Origin: Paraneptunicella sp964228975
GTDB taxonomy: Bacteria > Pseudomonadota > Gammaproteobacteria > Enterobacterales > Alteromonadaceae
Direction of reading: 5' to 3'
Length of the DNA stretch: 25,717 nucleotides
NCBI GenBank assembly: GCA_964228975.1
Contig: CAXRCC010000087.1
Location: 1-25,717 of the forward strand
The translations under genes and the position numbers were made by a program. The notes beneath the pieces are model-generated. The model ran no database searches. It worked only from the letters and a program-made list of their open reading frames with translations, and had not been told where the DNA came from. This document shows, in pieces, positions 14,769-23,207 of the stretch (the stretch's first letter is position 1; each line of letters begins with the position of its first letter).

Positions 14769-14799
14769 TTCTCCGGTTTTATTAAATTAGAAGATAATA

Positions 14800-15318
14800 T
14801 TACAACCCGATCTGATTGATAATTTCGTTGGCTACAGCCCGAGCGCTTTGGTCATCAGTGCGCACGGTATAGTCAGCAATCTCTTCATATAACGGGTTAC
14901 GTTCACCCGCGAGATCTTTAAGTACAGATTCAGGGTTGTCTGTGTTTTGTAATAAAGGGCGGCGCTTATCGCGTTGTGTTCGGGCGACCTGCTTATCTAC
15001 AGTAGTTTCTAGATAAACGACAATGCCTCTAGCGGATAGTCTATTGCGTACAGATTTACGGATTACAGAACCGCCACCTGTCGCTAACACGATGCCTTGC
15101 TTTTCTGTGAGATCTGCAATGACATTCTCTTCACGGGTACGGAACCCTTCTTCGCCTTCAATATCAAAAACCCAGGCTATATCGGCTCCGGTTCGGCGTT
15201 CAATTTCCTGGTCGGAATCGTAGAACTCCAAGTGTAATTGGTCTGCTAGATGTCTTCCGATGGTGCTTTTTCCGGCACCCATAGGACCAATTAGAAAGAT
15301 ATTACGTTTTTCGGCCAT
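14800..15318 (-). CDS. aroK: Shikimate kinase I
   Basis: Phosphorylates shikimate with ATP in the pathway to chorismate; P-loop kinase, 172 aa, almost the length of E. coli AroK (173 aa) and very similar to it. Walker A is GPMGAGKST (11-19); DSDQEIERRTGADIAWVFD follows with the shikimate-binding aspartate; GIVLATGGGSVI holds the glycine-rich substrate loop; TQRDKRRPLL is the lid. First gene of aroK-aroB-damX-dam, with its own promoter candidate about 80-110 nt upstream (15400-15429). The ribosome site before the ATG is weak. Confidence 0.97.
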   Translation of the reverse strand: MAEKRNIFLIGPMGAGKSTIGRHLADQLHLEFYDSDQEIERRTGADIAWVFDIEGEEGFRTREENVIADLTEKQGIVLATGGGSVIRKSVRNRLSARGIVVYLETTVDKQVARTQRDKRRPLLQNTDNPESVLKDLAGERNPLYEEIADYTVRTDDQSARAVANEIINQIGL

Positions 15319-15399
15319 TTTACAATTACGTCACAATATTTTGATTAGTTACTTTTATTATAGGAGAAACAAACCCCCCTCGAGATTTTCGAGTGCGCG

Positions 15400-15429
15400 A
15401 TTATCTCAGGAGTCCGCGGAGTTATGCAA
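15400..15429 (-). promoter_or_regulatory. Sigma-70-like promoter for aroK
   Basis: On the minus strand, TTGCAT (15429-15424) and GATAAT (15405-15400) are 18 bp apart, giving a start near 15393 and a leader of about 75 nt. A short CTCGA/TCGAG repeat lies just downstream in the leader. This would let aroKB-damX-dam be expressed independently of the pil genes. Confidence 0.5.
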
Positions 15430-15575
15430 GTTTTCGCTGATAAATAAGTCATGTATGGGTTAATAATGTTCTCTCCATGGCGTCATTCTTGCTTTTTAAG
15501 TTCGAAAACTACACCTCAGCACCAAATTTTTAAGCAGTATTTAGGTTGTTCGTGCAAATCGATATAGCCAATTAC

Positions 15576-15614
15576 GCGTAAATAAATGAAAGGTTTAAGT
15601 ATTGAGCTTTACGC
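15576..15614 (-). terminator. Weak hairpin at the end of pilQ
   Basis: GCGTAAA (minus, from 15614) pairs with TTTACGC over a 25-nt loop, directly at the pilQ stop. The arms are perfect over 7 bp but there is no T-run, so this is at best a partial terminator of the pil operon. Confidence 0.2.
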
Positions 15615-17374
15615 TATAACGCTTCCGATAAAATCTTAGGCGTGACAAATATTAAGAGTTCTCGCTTATCATTGACTTGCTGAGAATTCTTAAATAATCG
15701 TCCGATAGCAGGAAGATCGCCCAAAACAGGAACTTTATTCTCAGCATCTGTTGTGGTTTGCTGGAATATTCCGCCAAGTACGATGGTTTCACCATTTTCT
15801 ACGAGCACTTGAGTGCTAATTTCTTGGGTATCAATAGCAACAGCAGGACCTGTTGGCGTAGAGACTGTTTCTCCTCGGGTATCTTGAGTGACAACAAGGT
15901 CTAATATGACTCTGTTATCTGGCGTGATATGAGGAATGACGCGCATACTTAGCACGGCCTTTTTGAATGTGACAGATGTGGCACCACTGGACGTTGATTG
16001 CACATAAGGAATCTCAGTGCCCTGTTCAATATAGGCTTCGTGTTGGTTTGCCACTGTTATTCTTGGGCTTGCGATGATTTCCCCTTTGTTTTCACTTTCA
16101 AGAGCGGAAAGCTCCAAATCGAGAATTGTGCCATCTATAAGCCTTGCTACACTGATGCCAATTCTTCCTGCTGGGTTGCTAACAGGTAGGTTGACATTGA
16201 GTCGATCGGCAATGGCTGGAATTTCACCATTGGCAACGGTTTCTGCACCTTCAATTGATCCGGAAATACCATCGGTATCTTGCTGGTCAGTGAATCCCCA
16301 TCGAACACCAATTTGTTCGTCAACGCCGTCTCTCACTGTCACCATTCGCGATTCGATAAGCACTTGTCGAACTGGGATGTCGAGGATTTGCACCATGTTC
16401 ATTGCATTGTTAATGGATTCTTGGGTGTCTCTGATGATGAGTGAGTTGGTTCTTTCATCAACCGTTACTGCACCTCTAGCACTTAATATGCTGCTGTCTT
16501 TTGACTTGAGAATAGGCGCAAGTTCTGATGCTTTGGCGTAGTTAATCTGGATATTGTGTGTTTGAAGCGGAGCTAAATCAGCAACTTGTTTTTGTGATTG
16601 CAGCTGCTGCGTTTCTCTTGAAGCTAATTCTTCAGCTGGTGCGATTAGTAATATGTTGCCTTCTTGGCGTTGATCTAAACCTTTAATTTTAAGGATCATA
16701 CTAAGCGCTTGATCCCAAGGCACGTTACTTAAATTGATGGTGACGTTGCCTGTTACAGTATCTGTTGTGACAAGGTTGAATCCGTTAACTTGTGCAATAA
16801 TTTGTAGAACCTGCCTGACAGATACGTCTTGAAAATCCAGCGAAATGGGTGCCCCTGAGTATTTCTGAGCTTCTTTTGATTCTTCTGTTAATTGAATTTT
16901 GGGGCTGACATCAATGAATAATTCATGGCTGTTTTTTTGGTGAACATAATCGAAATCGCTATGTGTCGTTAATACCACGCGGCTTGAACGATTATCCTCA
17001 AAGGTTTCAATGCTTTTAACGAGCGTGCCAAAGTCTTCAACGTTCAATTTATAAAGTTGCTCTTCACCAAGCCTTACATCAGGAAAATCGATCACCAGGC
17101 TTTGTCCATTTTTGCTGACAATCATTTGGTAAGCCGTATTATTGAACTTGACTGTGGTTCTCGCTTTCGTGGGCGTTTGCCTTGCGAATTGAATATCGAT
17201 TAAAGCTGTATTTTGCTTTTTAGATAGCAGCTTTTCGGTATTGACGAGTGTTGGAGACGGTGTTTCTTGCGCGATGGTAAAGAAACTAAACAAGAACGTC
17301 ATGATTAAAGCCGAAAAGCACTTTCTTTGTGGTGTTATTTTGAAGGTGTGTGTTGTCATCATCGACTCAAACAT
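15614..17374 (-). CDS. pilQ: Type IV pilus secretin PilQ
   Basis: Outer-membrane secretin through which the type IV pilus passes, 586 aa. Order of parts: signal peptide (to about 35, hydrophobic FSALIMTFLFSFFTIA); one AMIN-type peptidoglycan-binding domain (about 57-155); secretin N0/STN domain (about 175-245, ISLDFQDVSVRQVLQIIAQV); NolW/N1 domain (about 270-335); and the secretin barrel (about 395-582) with GEIIASPRITV and the signature VPVLGDLPAIGRLF (548-561). Many PilQ proteins are near 700 aa with two AMIN domains; this one is shorter. Start ATG 17374 has GGAG 9 nt upstream and overlaps pilP by 8 nt; the frame is open to 17401 but no start there is better. Last gene of pilMNOPQ. Confidence 0.95.
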   Translation of the reverse strand: MFESMMTTHTFKITPQRKCFSALIMTFLFSFFTIAQETPSPTLVNTEKLLSKKQNTALIDIQFARQTPTKARTTVKFNNTAYQMIVSKNGQSLVIDFPDVRLGEEQLYKLNVEDFGTLVKSIETFEDNRSSRVVLTTHSDFDYVHQKNSHELFIDVSPKIQLTEESKEAQKYSGAPISLDFQDVSVRQVLQIIAQVNGFNLVTTDTVTGNVTINLSNVPWDQALSMILKIKGLDQRQEGNILLIAPAEELASRETQQLQSQKQVADLAPLQTHNIQINYAKASELAPILKSKDSSILSARGAVTVDERTNSLIIRDTQESINNAMNMVQILDIPVRQVLIESRMVTVRDGVDEQIGVRWGFTDQQDTDGISGSIEGAETVANGEIPAIADRLNVNLPVSNPAGRIGISVARLIDGTILDLELSALESENKGEIIASPRITVANQHEAYIEQGTEIPYVQSTSSGATSVTFKKAVLSMRVIPHITPDNRVILDLVVTQDTRGETVSTPTGPAVAIDTQEISTQVLVENGETIVLGGIFQQTTTDAENKVPVLGDLPAIGRLFKNSQQVNDKRELLIFVTPKILSEAL

Positions 17375-17903
17375 TGTTGTTTTCTCCGGTGTCCTTAGCA
17401 AGACTTAGTTTGGACTCTTTCTTTTTCCAACAACCTGTTCCATCCGGTAATAGTTCCGTGAAGTAGATGGTGTTGTCTATCATGTGTGTGATTTCGCCAA
17501 AAAATAGCCCAAGGCGATCGCCTGTAGTGACTTTATACAGTAATCCATCATTTGCCTTAATGATGCCCCAGGTGCTTCCTTGGGTGGTGAAAAAACCTTG
17601 AATTTCAAGTGCATCTATGCCGAATTGTTCCAATGGCATTTTGCCTTTTTCAAAATCGGGTTGTAGGCAGTTAGCAATGGTTTTTTGGGCGACTTCTTGT
17701 TGGGCGTTTTTGGCTCTTTGAAAAGGGCTTCTTAGGTTTTCAACCGCATACTTAAAAGCGGGTTTGGTTTCAAATGTTGGGTAGGGCTCAATCGCCATAG
17801 GTGGAGTGCTTTCTACCTCAACCATAAATTGTTTTAGGTCGTCCATTTGCGGCTTACAAGCACTGAGAAACATAAGAGAAAGCAACAGCAATTTACTTTT
17901 CAT
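17367..17903 (-). CDS. pilP: Type IV pilus assembly lipoprotein PilP
   Basis: Inner-membrane lipoprotein (178 aa) linking the PilM-N-O alignment complex to the secretin PilQ. The lipobox LSAC gives lipidated C16 after a short hydrophobic signal. A disordered stretch follows (about 20-90), then the PilP beta-domain with FGIDALEIQGFF, GSTWGIIKANDGLLYKVTTG and a C-terminal LLPDGTGCW. GGGAG lies 6 nt before the ATG. It overlaps the end of pilO by 11 nt and the start of pilQ by 8 nt, so translation is probably coupled. Confidence 0.94.
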   Translation of the reverse strand: MKSKLLLLSLMFLSACKPQMDDLKQFMVEVESTPPMAIEPYPTFETKPAFKYAVENLRSPFQRAKNAQQEVAQKTIANCLQPDFEKGKMPLEQFGIDALEIQGFFTTQGSTWGIIKANDGLLYKVTTGDRLGLFFGEITHMIDNTIYFTELLPDGTGCWKKKESKLSLAKDTGENNNV

Positions 17904-18504
17904 CTTTTACTCCCTCTTGCAGGGCGGTTCTATATGTTTTTGCTTGTAGTTGAAGGTTGAGTAACTCCCCATCTTCTTTGATTTCAAAGTTGTGTACGGT
18001 AACGATGCGAGGAAGTGCGGCAATATCAGCAAGGAAAAGACCAAAGTCGTGATAACGCCCTTGTACTTCCATTTGAATAGGGAGTTCGGAGTAAAACTCT
18101 TTTGGTACTTCTTGTTGCCAGTTAAGCAGCTTGAAGGTTAGCCCTGATGAAGTGCCAATGAAAGTAATATCATCTAATAAGCCTGGCGTTTCATTTGAGG
18201 TTGGCAGTGATTTAAGCATGGTGGCAAAATCACTTTTTAGCTGAGTCAGCTGTTCTTGATATGCCTCCATATTCGCTGCAATTGCGTACTTTGAACGATA
18301 ACTACGCTTTAAATCTTGTTCTGTGACTTCCGCTGCAGCCAGAATGGGGAGTTTATCTTTGACGATCACAAAATACCCAACACCACTCATTAAGATGAGA
18401 AGAAATAAGGCTACGACTACCTTGACCTCAAATGGCCAAATTGCCATTTGCTCGGGGTCGAGCTCATTCATTTCCTTGAGTTTGGAGAAGTCAAACCGAA
18501 TCAC
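17893..18504 (-). CDS. pilO: Type IV pilus inner-membrane protein PilO
   Basis: Bitopic inner-membrane protein (203 aa) forming heterodimers with PilN in the pilus alignment complex. A short cytoplasmic tail is followed by one transmembrane helix (about 27-48, VKVVVALFLLILMSGVGYFVIV), a coiled-coil region (about 60-105) and the ferredoxin-like periplasmic domain containing FYSELPIQMEVQGRYHDFGL. The start is GTG at 18504, overlapping the pilN stop as GTGA; GGAG lies 8 nt upstream. Confidence 0.94.
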   Translation of the reverse strand: MIRFDFSKLKEMNELDPEQMAIWPFEVKVVVALFLLILMSGVGYFVIVKDKLPILAAAEVTEQDLKRSYRSKYAIAANMEAYQEQLTQLKSDFATMLKSLPTSNETPGLLDDITFIGTSSGLTFKLLNWQQEVPKEFYSELPIQMEVQGRYHDFGLFLADIAALPRIVTVHNFEIKEDGELLNLQLQAKTYRTALQEGVKDEK

Positions 18505-19085
18505 GATTTACGCTCCTTTTCCGGCGCTTTAGGTAACGGCATGAGAATGGGGCTTATTGAAAAGTTAAGTTTAAATTCGCTTCCTGCTTCAGCGGTGCCC
18601 GTGTTGGCTACAATGGAGGTAAGTTCTGCATTGATGAAAATGTCGGAATCTTCCAATTGACGCATAAACTCTGAGAGGTGGTTATTAGAGTCGCTAATTC
18701 CCAAAACTTCTATCTTCCTATCTCGGCGTTTAAGGCTGAGATAAGCAATGCCTGATGGTGTGACTTTGACAAGCTCATTAATCACGTTAGGCGCAACGTT
18801 TCGACTATCTTGAAGTTGCTCTATTAGCGCAATTTGTTGTTCAAGCGCTTCTTTACTTTCTCTGATGTCTTTAATTTTCGCTATTTTCACATCCAGCACG
18901 GCAATTTGTTGCTGTAAGAACTGATTTCGTTGGTTTTGATTTTGGGTGATTTGGTCAATTGCCATACCTACAAGGTACATTAAGCCAAGCGCGGCAATAG
19001 CAACGAACCCCAAAATGCCAAGGTATTGCTTCTTTTGTTGTTCCCTTTGTTTTTCTCTCCATGGCAATAAATTTATGTGTGGCAT
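18501..19085 (-). CDS. pilN: Type IV pilus inner-membrane protein PilN
   Basis: Bitopic inner-membrane protein (194 aa) whose cytoplasmic tail docks into PilM. The docking motif INLLPWR is at 4-10, followed by a basic-glutamine stretch, a transmembrane helix (about 21-43), a coiled coil (about 45-95) and a periplasmic domain. Its start overlaps the end of pilM by 13 nt and its stop overlaps the pilO GTG by 4 nt. Confidence 0.95.
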   Translation of the reverse strand: MPHINLLPWREKQREQQKKQYLGILGFVAIAALGLMYLVGMAIDQITQNQNQRNQFLQQQIAVLDVKIAKIKDIRESKEALEQQIALIEQLQDSRNVAPNVINELVKVTPSGIAYLSLKRRDRKIEVLGISDSNNHLSEFMRQLEDSDIFINAELTSIVANTGTAEAGSEFKLNFSISPILMPLPKAPEKERKS

Positions 19086-20125
19086 TGACTAAAGCTCCTA
19101 CAGGCGAGGCCAAGCGATATGGCATACAAAGGCCCGGTTTCTGGGGGCAGTTGTGTCGATGCATCGATTAATTTTGCACATGGGTTAAAGATGCTAAATG
19201 TCTTGTTCATATCAGCACTGAGGTCGTCAACTAAACCGGGAATGAGAGCGCCTCCACCGCTGATTAATAGTGTTTCTGGCGCGTCTTTATTTTCCGAGCC
19301 AGTGTAAAGTTGCATAACTTTGCTGATGCTTTGTTGCAGGTTGCCTAAAAAGTGCGGGTAAGCATCCGTTCGCCAATGTTCTGGCAAAGTATTGTCTTTC
19401 AGTTGTTGAATAGCAGAGGCTTTGTCTAAGCCGTGAAAGAGACAAATATCGTTAATTAAGTTGTCTGTTCCAAAAGGAATTTCTTTACTATGAATTTCGG
19501 TTTTTTCATCCACCACGGTTAGTTGAAGTTGGGTTGCACCAATATTGAAGCAAGCAACAGAGGTATTGGGAGGAATGTCAGCAAAGTGTAGTAGCGTGTT
19601 ACCCAGTGCAAAGCCTTCTATATCAATGATTTTAGGCTCGAATTCGAGTTCTCTTAATAGCGTAATTCGGCTATCGATCATATTTTTGTGAGCGACACTG
19701 AGCAGCACATCGTCTCTGTCATCGGTTTGTGTACCCAACTTTTCAAAATCGATGTAAACGTCATCAATGGGAAAGGGAATTAAGCTATCGGCTTCTAGCT
19801 CTATTTGAGCCTCAAGCTCGACATCCGTTTGATTTGGCGGCATGTACACCAGTTTGGTGAGCACTGATGCACCAGATACTGCGACACTCACATCATTGCT
19901 TTTTAGTTTTAACCTATGCTTAATTTTTTTGATGCAGTGACTGATGGCGTCGAAATCTTTTACCTCTCGTTCGGCAAAAGCATCGCCTAAAATGGGCTCA
20001 CAGGCTGCGGCGGAGATTTGTACTTCTTCTCCTTTACGTACTAATAGAACTGCTTTTACAAACCGCGTGCCAATATCGAGGCCGAGCAAGGGCGTTTGTT
20101 TGGGTTGCAAAAGTTGTTTAAGCAC
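19073..20125 (-). CDS. pilM: Type IV pilus assembly ATPase PilM
   Basis: Cytoplasmic actin/FtsA-like ATPase (350 aa) that binds the PilN tail at the inner membrane and links the motor to the alignment complex. Actin-fold markers: phosphate-1 motif LLGLDIGTRFVKAV (13-26), ACFNIGATQLQLTVV in the middle, and adenosine-binding LLISGGGALIPGL toward the C-terminus. The start is GTG 20125 with GGAG 6 nt upstream, giving the usual LLGLDIGT position. First gene of pilMNOPQ, divergent from mrcA as in E. coli (hofM-mrcA). Confidence 0.95.
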   Translation of the reverse strand: MLKQLLQPKQTPLLGLDIGTRFVKAVLLVRKGEEVQISAAACEPILGDAFAEREVKDFDAISHCIKKIKHRLKLKSNDVSVAVSGASVLTKLVYMPPNQTDVELEAQIELEADSLIPFPIDDVYIDFEKLGTQTDDRDDVLLSVAHKNMIDSRITLLRELEFEPKIIDIEGFALGNTLLHFADIPPNTSVACFNIGATQLQLTVVDEKTEIHSKEIPFGTDNLINDICLFHGLDKASAIQQLKDNTLPEHWRTDAYPHFLGNLQQSISKVMQLYTGSENKDAPETLLISGGGALIPGLVDDLSADMNKTFSIFNPCAKLIDASTQLPPETGPLYAISLGLACRSFSQCHT

Positions 20126-20483
20126 CGAGCGCTCCAGTTTGTGTTCACCATTCTATTTATCGTCAATATTACCCAAATAGCTTAACTCTTTGTTTTGCTT
20201 AGGCGTACTTACGTATATTTTATGATGATGTTAAATCTGATGAAGAAGCTAAAATACTTTCCTAAGGATAGTAAATACGGGATTTGTAGCCTAGTGTTTA
20301 GAATAGGAGTGAAAGTTTAATCGGGCAATAAACTGACTGAATTCATACCTTTTATCGGGCGTTGTATACAAAATCTAACCAAATATCATACCTAATACAG
20401 GGAATAGGCATGGCATCAATGAAAATGTCAGTTACAATAAAGCAGTCATCTATTACTAATTAGAAAGAGCATCGTTTTCAGCA
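20126..20483. other. Divergent gap between pilM and mrcA
   Basis: The 358-nt gap must hold promoters for pilM (minus) and mrcA (plus). The plus-strand candidate is listed separately. ATCGGGC occurs twice in direct orientation (20320-20326 and 20354-20360, each preceded by a T/A-rich stretch), 34 bp apart and just upstream of that promoter. I see no convincing minus-strand promoter and no additional gene. Confidence 0.4.
20362..20389 (+). promoter_or_regulatory. Possible mrcA promoter
   Basis: TTGTAT (20362-20367) and TATCAT (20384-20389) are 16 bp apart, leaving a leader of about 85 nt before the mrcA GTG. The match is moderate. Confidence 0.35.
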
Positions 20484-23072
20484 GTGAAATATATTAAACG
20501 AGTTGTCAGCTTATCTATCATCGCAATGGTGATGGGGCTTTGTACTATCGCTGGTCTGTACTTTTATATTAAACCCGATTTACCGAGTGTTTCGGTGCTT
20601 AAAGATGTGCGCTTGCAAACGCCGATGAAGGTCTTTACGCAAGATGGCAAACTCATCTCTCAATTTGGCGTAAAGCGCCGCATTCCCCTTGAGTTAGAAC
20701 ACGTTCCTGATTCCCTTGTTCATGCTATTTTGGCGACAGAAGACAGCCGCTTTTTTGAACATCCCGGTATCGATCCCATTGGCATTTTACGTGCTGCGGT
20801 CAATCTTGCTCTAACAGGCGAGAAAGGGCAAGGGGGCAGTACCTTAACGATGCAGTTGGCGCGAGGCTTCTTTTTAACCAGAGAAAAAACGTTCTTACGT
20901 AAATTCAAAGAGATATTCATCGCTTGGCATATTGAGCGAGTTCTGACTAAACAAGAAATTTTAGCGCTTTACATCAATAAAGTAGAGCTAGGTCACCGCT
21001 CGTTTGGCTTTGGCGCTGCGGCTCAGGTTTATTACGGTAAAGATATCAATGAGCTGACGCTGGCGCAGGTTGCGACACTGGCAGGATTACCTAAAGCGCC
21101 CTCAACGATGAATCCGATTAGCCGCCCGGAACGTTCTGTTAACCGAAGAAAAGTAGTGCTTTCTCGTATGAAAGCAGAGGGCTACATTACGGATGAAGAA
21201 TATCAAGTTGCTGCTAACGCGCCTGTAACCGCGGAAAAACACGGGGCAGAAATTGAATTAGATGCGCCTTATTTAGCGAACGTGATTTACGAAGAAATGA
21301 TCGCTTTATACGGTAAAGAAGAAGCAGAAACAGGGGGGTACAATGTTTATGCTACTGTCCCATCTCACCTACAAATCGCAGCGAAAAGTGCGGTAGTCTC
21401 TAACCTTCACGACTACGATGAGCGGCATGGATATCGCGGCCCCATTGCACAGCTATGGGACACTTCTGAAGAGGCATTAACTGGCGCATGGGAAGAAGAC
21501 GCAATCCTTGAATACCTTGCGCCCATTCCTAGCTACAAACCACTGCAACCCGCTGTTGTGACGCAAGTTTACGATACTGCTATTACCGTATTGGATAAGC
21601 AGGGTGACTATCATTATATCGACTGGGAAGGCCTTGCATGGGCACGACCTTATCTGAGCGATACTAAACAAGGACCAGACCCTAAAACGGCAACGGAGAT
21701 AGTCTCTCCCGGAGCACATATTTTGATTCGCCCGATGCCAGATGGTGAAGCGTGGCAGCTTGGCCAGTTTCCAGATGCTACGGGAGCATTGGTTGCTGTT
21801 GATCCGAATAATGGAGCTGTGAGAGCGATTGTGGGTGGGTATAACTTCTACCAAAGCCAATTTAATAGGGCAACACAGGCAAAGCGTCAAGTCGGTTCAA
21901 ATATAAAGCCGTTCTTATATTCAGCTGCGCTTGAAAACGGTTATACACTTGCTTCAGTGATTAATGATGCGCCGATTAATCAGTGGGACAGAGGTTCCGG
22001 TAACGCATGGCGTCCGAAAAACTCTCCTCCCATTTATGATGGGCCGTTAAGAATGCGGATTGCGCTTGGCAAATCAAAGAACGTGGTTTCTGTTCGATTA
22101 TTGCGAGCGGTGGGTATTGATAACGTGCGTCAGTATATGCGTCAGTTCGGTTTTGAAATGAGCGATTTACCTCGAGATGAGTCGTTATCTTTAGGTACGG
22201 CATCGTTAACGCCATTAGAGGTAGCAAGCGGCTTTGCTTCGTTCGCGAATGGCGGATACGCCATTTCACCGCACTTTATTGAACGCATTGAGGGACAATT
22301 TGGCGAGTACGTTTGGCAAGCATCTCCACCAACAGCGTGTCCCACTTGCGAAATTGGTGAAAGTTTAACGGCGCAGTTAGATAGCGATACCGTGCTAGCC
22401 AGTGCTGATGCAGATAGCCAACCAGCAACAAAATTGCCGCCACAAGCTGAACGCATTATTTCAGAACAAAACGCGTTTTTAGTTGGTGAAATGATGAGAA
22501 CAGCGATTACCGGTAGTGGTAGTTCGCGTAATAAAACATATTGGCGAGGAACGGGGTGGCGCGCGAATACCTTGCTCAGACGAAAAGACTTAGCAGGTAA
22601 AACGGGTACAACGAACGATGCCAAAGACACTTGGTTTAGCGGCTTTTCGCCGGATCTGGTTGCTACAGCTTGGGTGGGTTTTGATGACATGAGCCGCTCT
22701 TTGGGCCGAACCAGTCGCAATAAGTTTTTGTTTAATCGCGTACAAAAACAAACTGGTCGGAGTCCTAATATTATTGGTAATGCTATGGTAGGGGGCGAAG
22801 ATGGTGCCCGCGTTGCCCAACCAGCTTGGATTCGCTTTATGGAACAGGCTTTGGTTGATAAGCCTGAAGTCAGCAAGCACATTCCAGACAATGTGGTAAC
22901 GGTTCGTATAGATAGAACCACAGGCAAGCTAACCGATCGCATTGATCATACATCTCGATTTGAATACTTTATGGCGGGTACAGAACCACAAACCTATGTC
23001 GATGATCATGAGATTATTGACCCAGTTGGTGAAAAATCTACTGAACCTGCGCCAACAGATGAGATATTCTAG
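20484..23072 (+). CDS. mrcA: Penicillin-binding protein 1A (class A PBP)
   Basis: Bifunctional peptidoglycan glycosyltransferase and transpeptidase (862 aa), anchored in the inner membrane by an N-terminal helix (about 7-29). The GT51 domain shows ATEDSRFFEHPGID with catalytic E86 and GGSTLTMQLARGFFL (118-131). An OB-like region follows (about 310-430). The transpeptidase has the serine motif GSNIKPF (S472, K475), SKN (531-533) and KTGTTND (K706-T-G708). The start is GTG 20484 with a poor ribosome site, but the following residues and the DVRLQTPMKVF stretch line up with the usual PBP1A beginning. A loop around 615-655 with CPTC (619-622) between the SxN and KTG motifs looks lineage-specific. 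Divergent from pilM; a terminator follows. Confidence 0.96.
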   Translation: MKYIKRVVSLSIIAMVMGLCTIAGLYFYIKPDLPSVSVLKDVRLQTPMKVFTQDGKLISQFGVKRRIPLELEHVPDSLVHAILATEDSRFFEHPGIDPIGILRAAVNLALTGEKGQGGSTLTMQLARGFFLTREKTFLRKFKEIFIAWHIERVLTKQEILALYINKVELGHRSFGFGAAAQVYYGKDINELTLAQVATLAGLPKAPSTMNPISRPERSVNRRKVVLSRMKAEGYITDEEYQVAANAPVTAEKHGAEIELDAPYLANVIYEEMIALYGKEEAETGGYNVYATVPSHLQIAAKSAVVSNLHDYDERHGYRGPIAQLWDTSEEALTGAWEEDAILEYLAPIPSYKPLQPAVVTQVYDTAITVLDKQGDYHYIDWEGLAWARPYLSDTKQGPDPKTATEIVSPGAHILIRPMPDGEAWQLGQFPDATGALVAVDPNNGAVRAIVGGYNFYQSQFNRATQAKRQVGSNIKPFLYSAALENGYTLASVINDAPINQWDRGSGNAWRPKNSPPIYDGPLRMRIALGKSKNVVSVRLLRAVGIDNVRQYMRQFGFEMSDLPRDESLSLGTASLTPLEVASGFASFANGGYAISPHFIERIEGQFGEYVWQASPPTACPTCEIGESLTAQLDSDTVLASADADSQPATKLPPQAERIISEQNAFLVGEMMRTAITGSGSSRNKTYWRGTGWRANTLLRRKDLAGKTGTTNDAKDTWFSGFSPDLVATAWVGFDDMSRSLGRTSRNKFLFNRVQKQTGRSPNIIGNAMVGGEDGARVAQPAWIRFMEQALVDKPEVSKHIPDNVVTVRIDRTTGKLTDRIDHTSRFEYFMAGTEPQTYVDDHEIIDPVGEKSTEPAPTDEIF

Positions 23073-23088
23073 TACAGCATTATCTTTG

Positions 23089-23127
23089 AAAAGCCTTTGA
23101 ATCTTCAGTGTGTGTTTGAAGGTTTTT
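23089..23127 (+). terminator. Probable terminator after mrcA
   Basis: AAAAGCCTT (23089-23097) pairs with AAGGTTTTT (23119-23127) with one G-U pair, starting 16 nt past the mrcA stop. The final five T form the U-tract. Confidence 0.55.
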
Positions 23128-23207
23128 ACACAACATTCACGTGGCTTCACCCCGTTTAATAATAAAAAAGAAGCCTTAACTGTAGTCATCAACGATACCG
23201 TAACAAA

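Noticed and set aside
16074..16541. 155-codon plus-strand ORF inside pilQ
   Set aside because: Antisense shadow of the secretin gene; Ser/Leu-rich composition is an artefact of the opposite-strand codons.
22142..22942. 266-codon minus-strand ORF inside mrcA
   Set aside because: It lies entirely within the transpeptidase coding region on the opposite strand, has no recognisable domain or ribosome site, and mrcA shows all its catalytic motifs.
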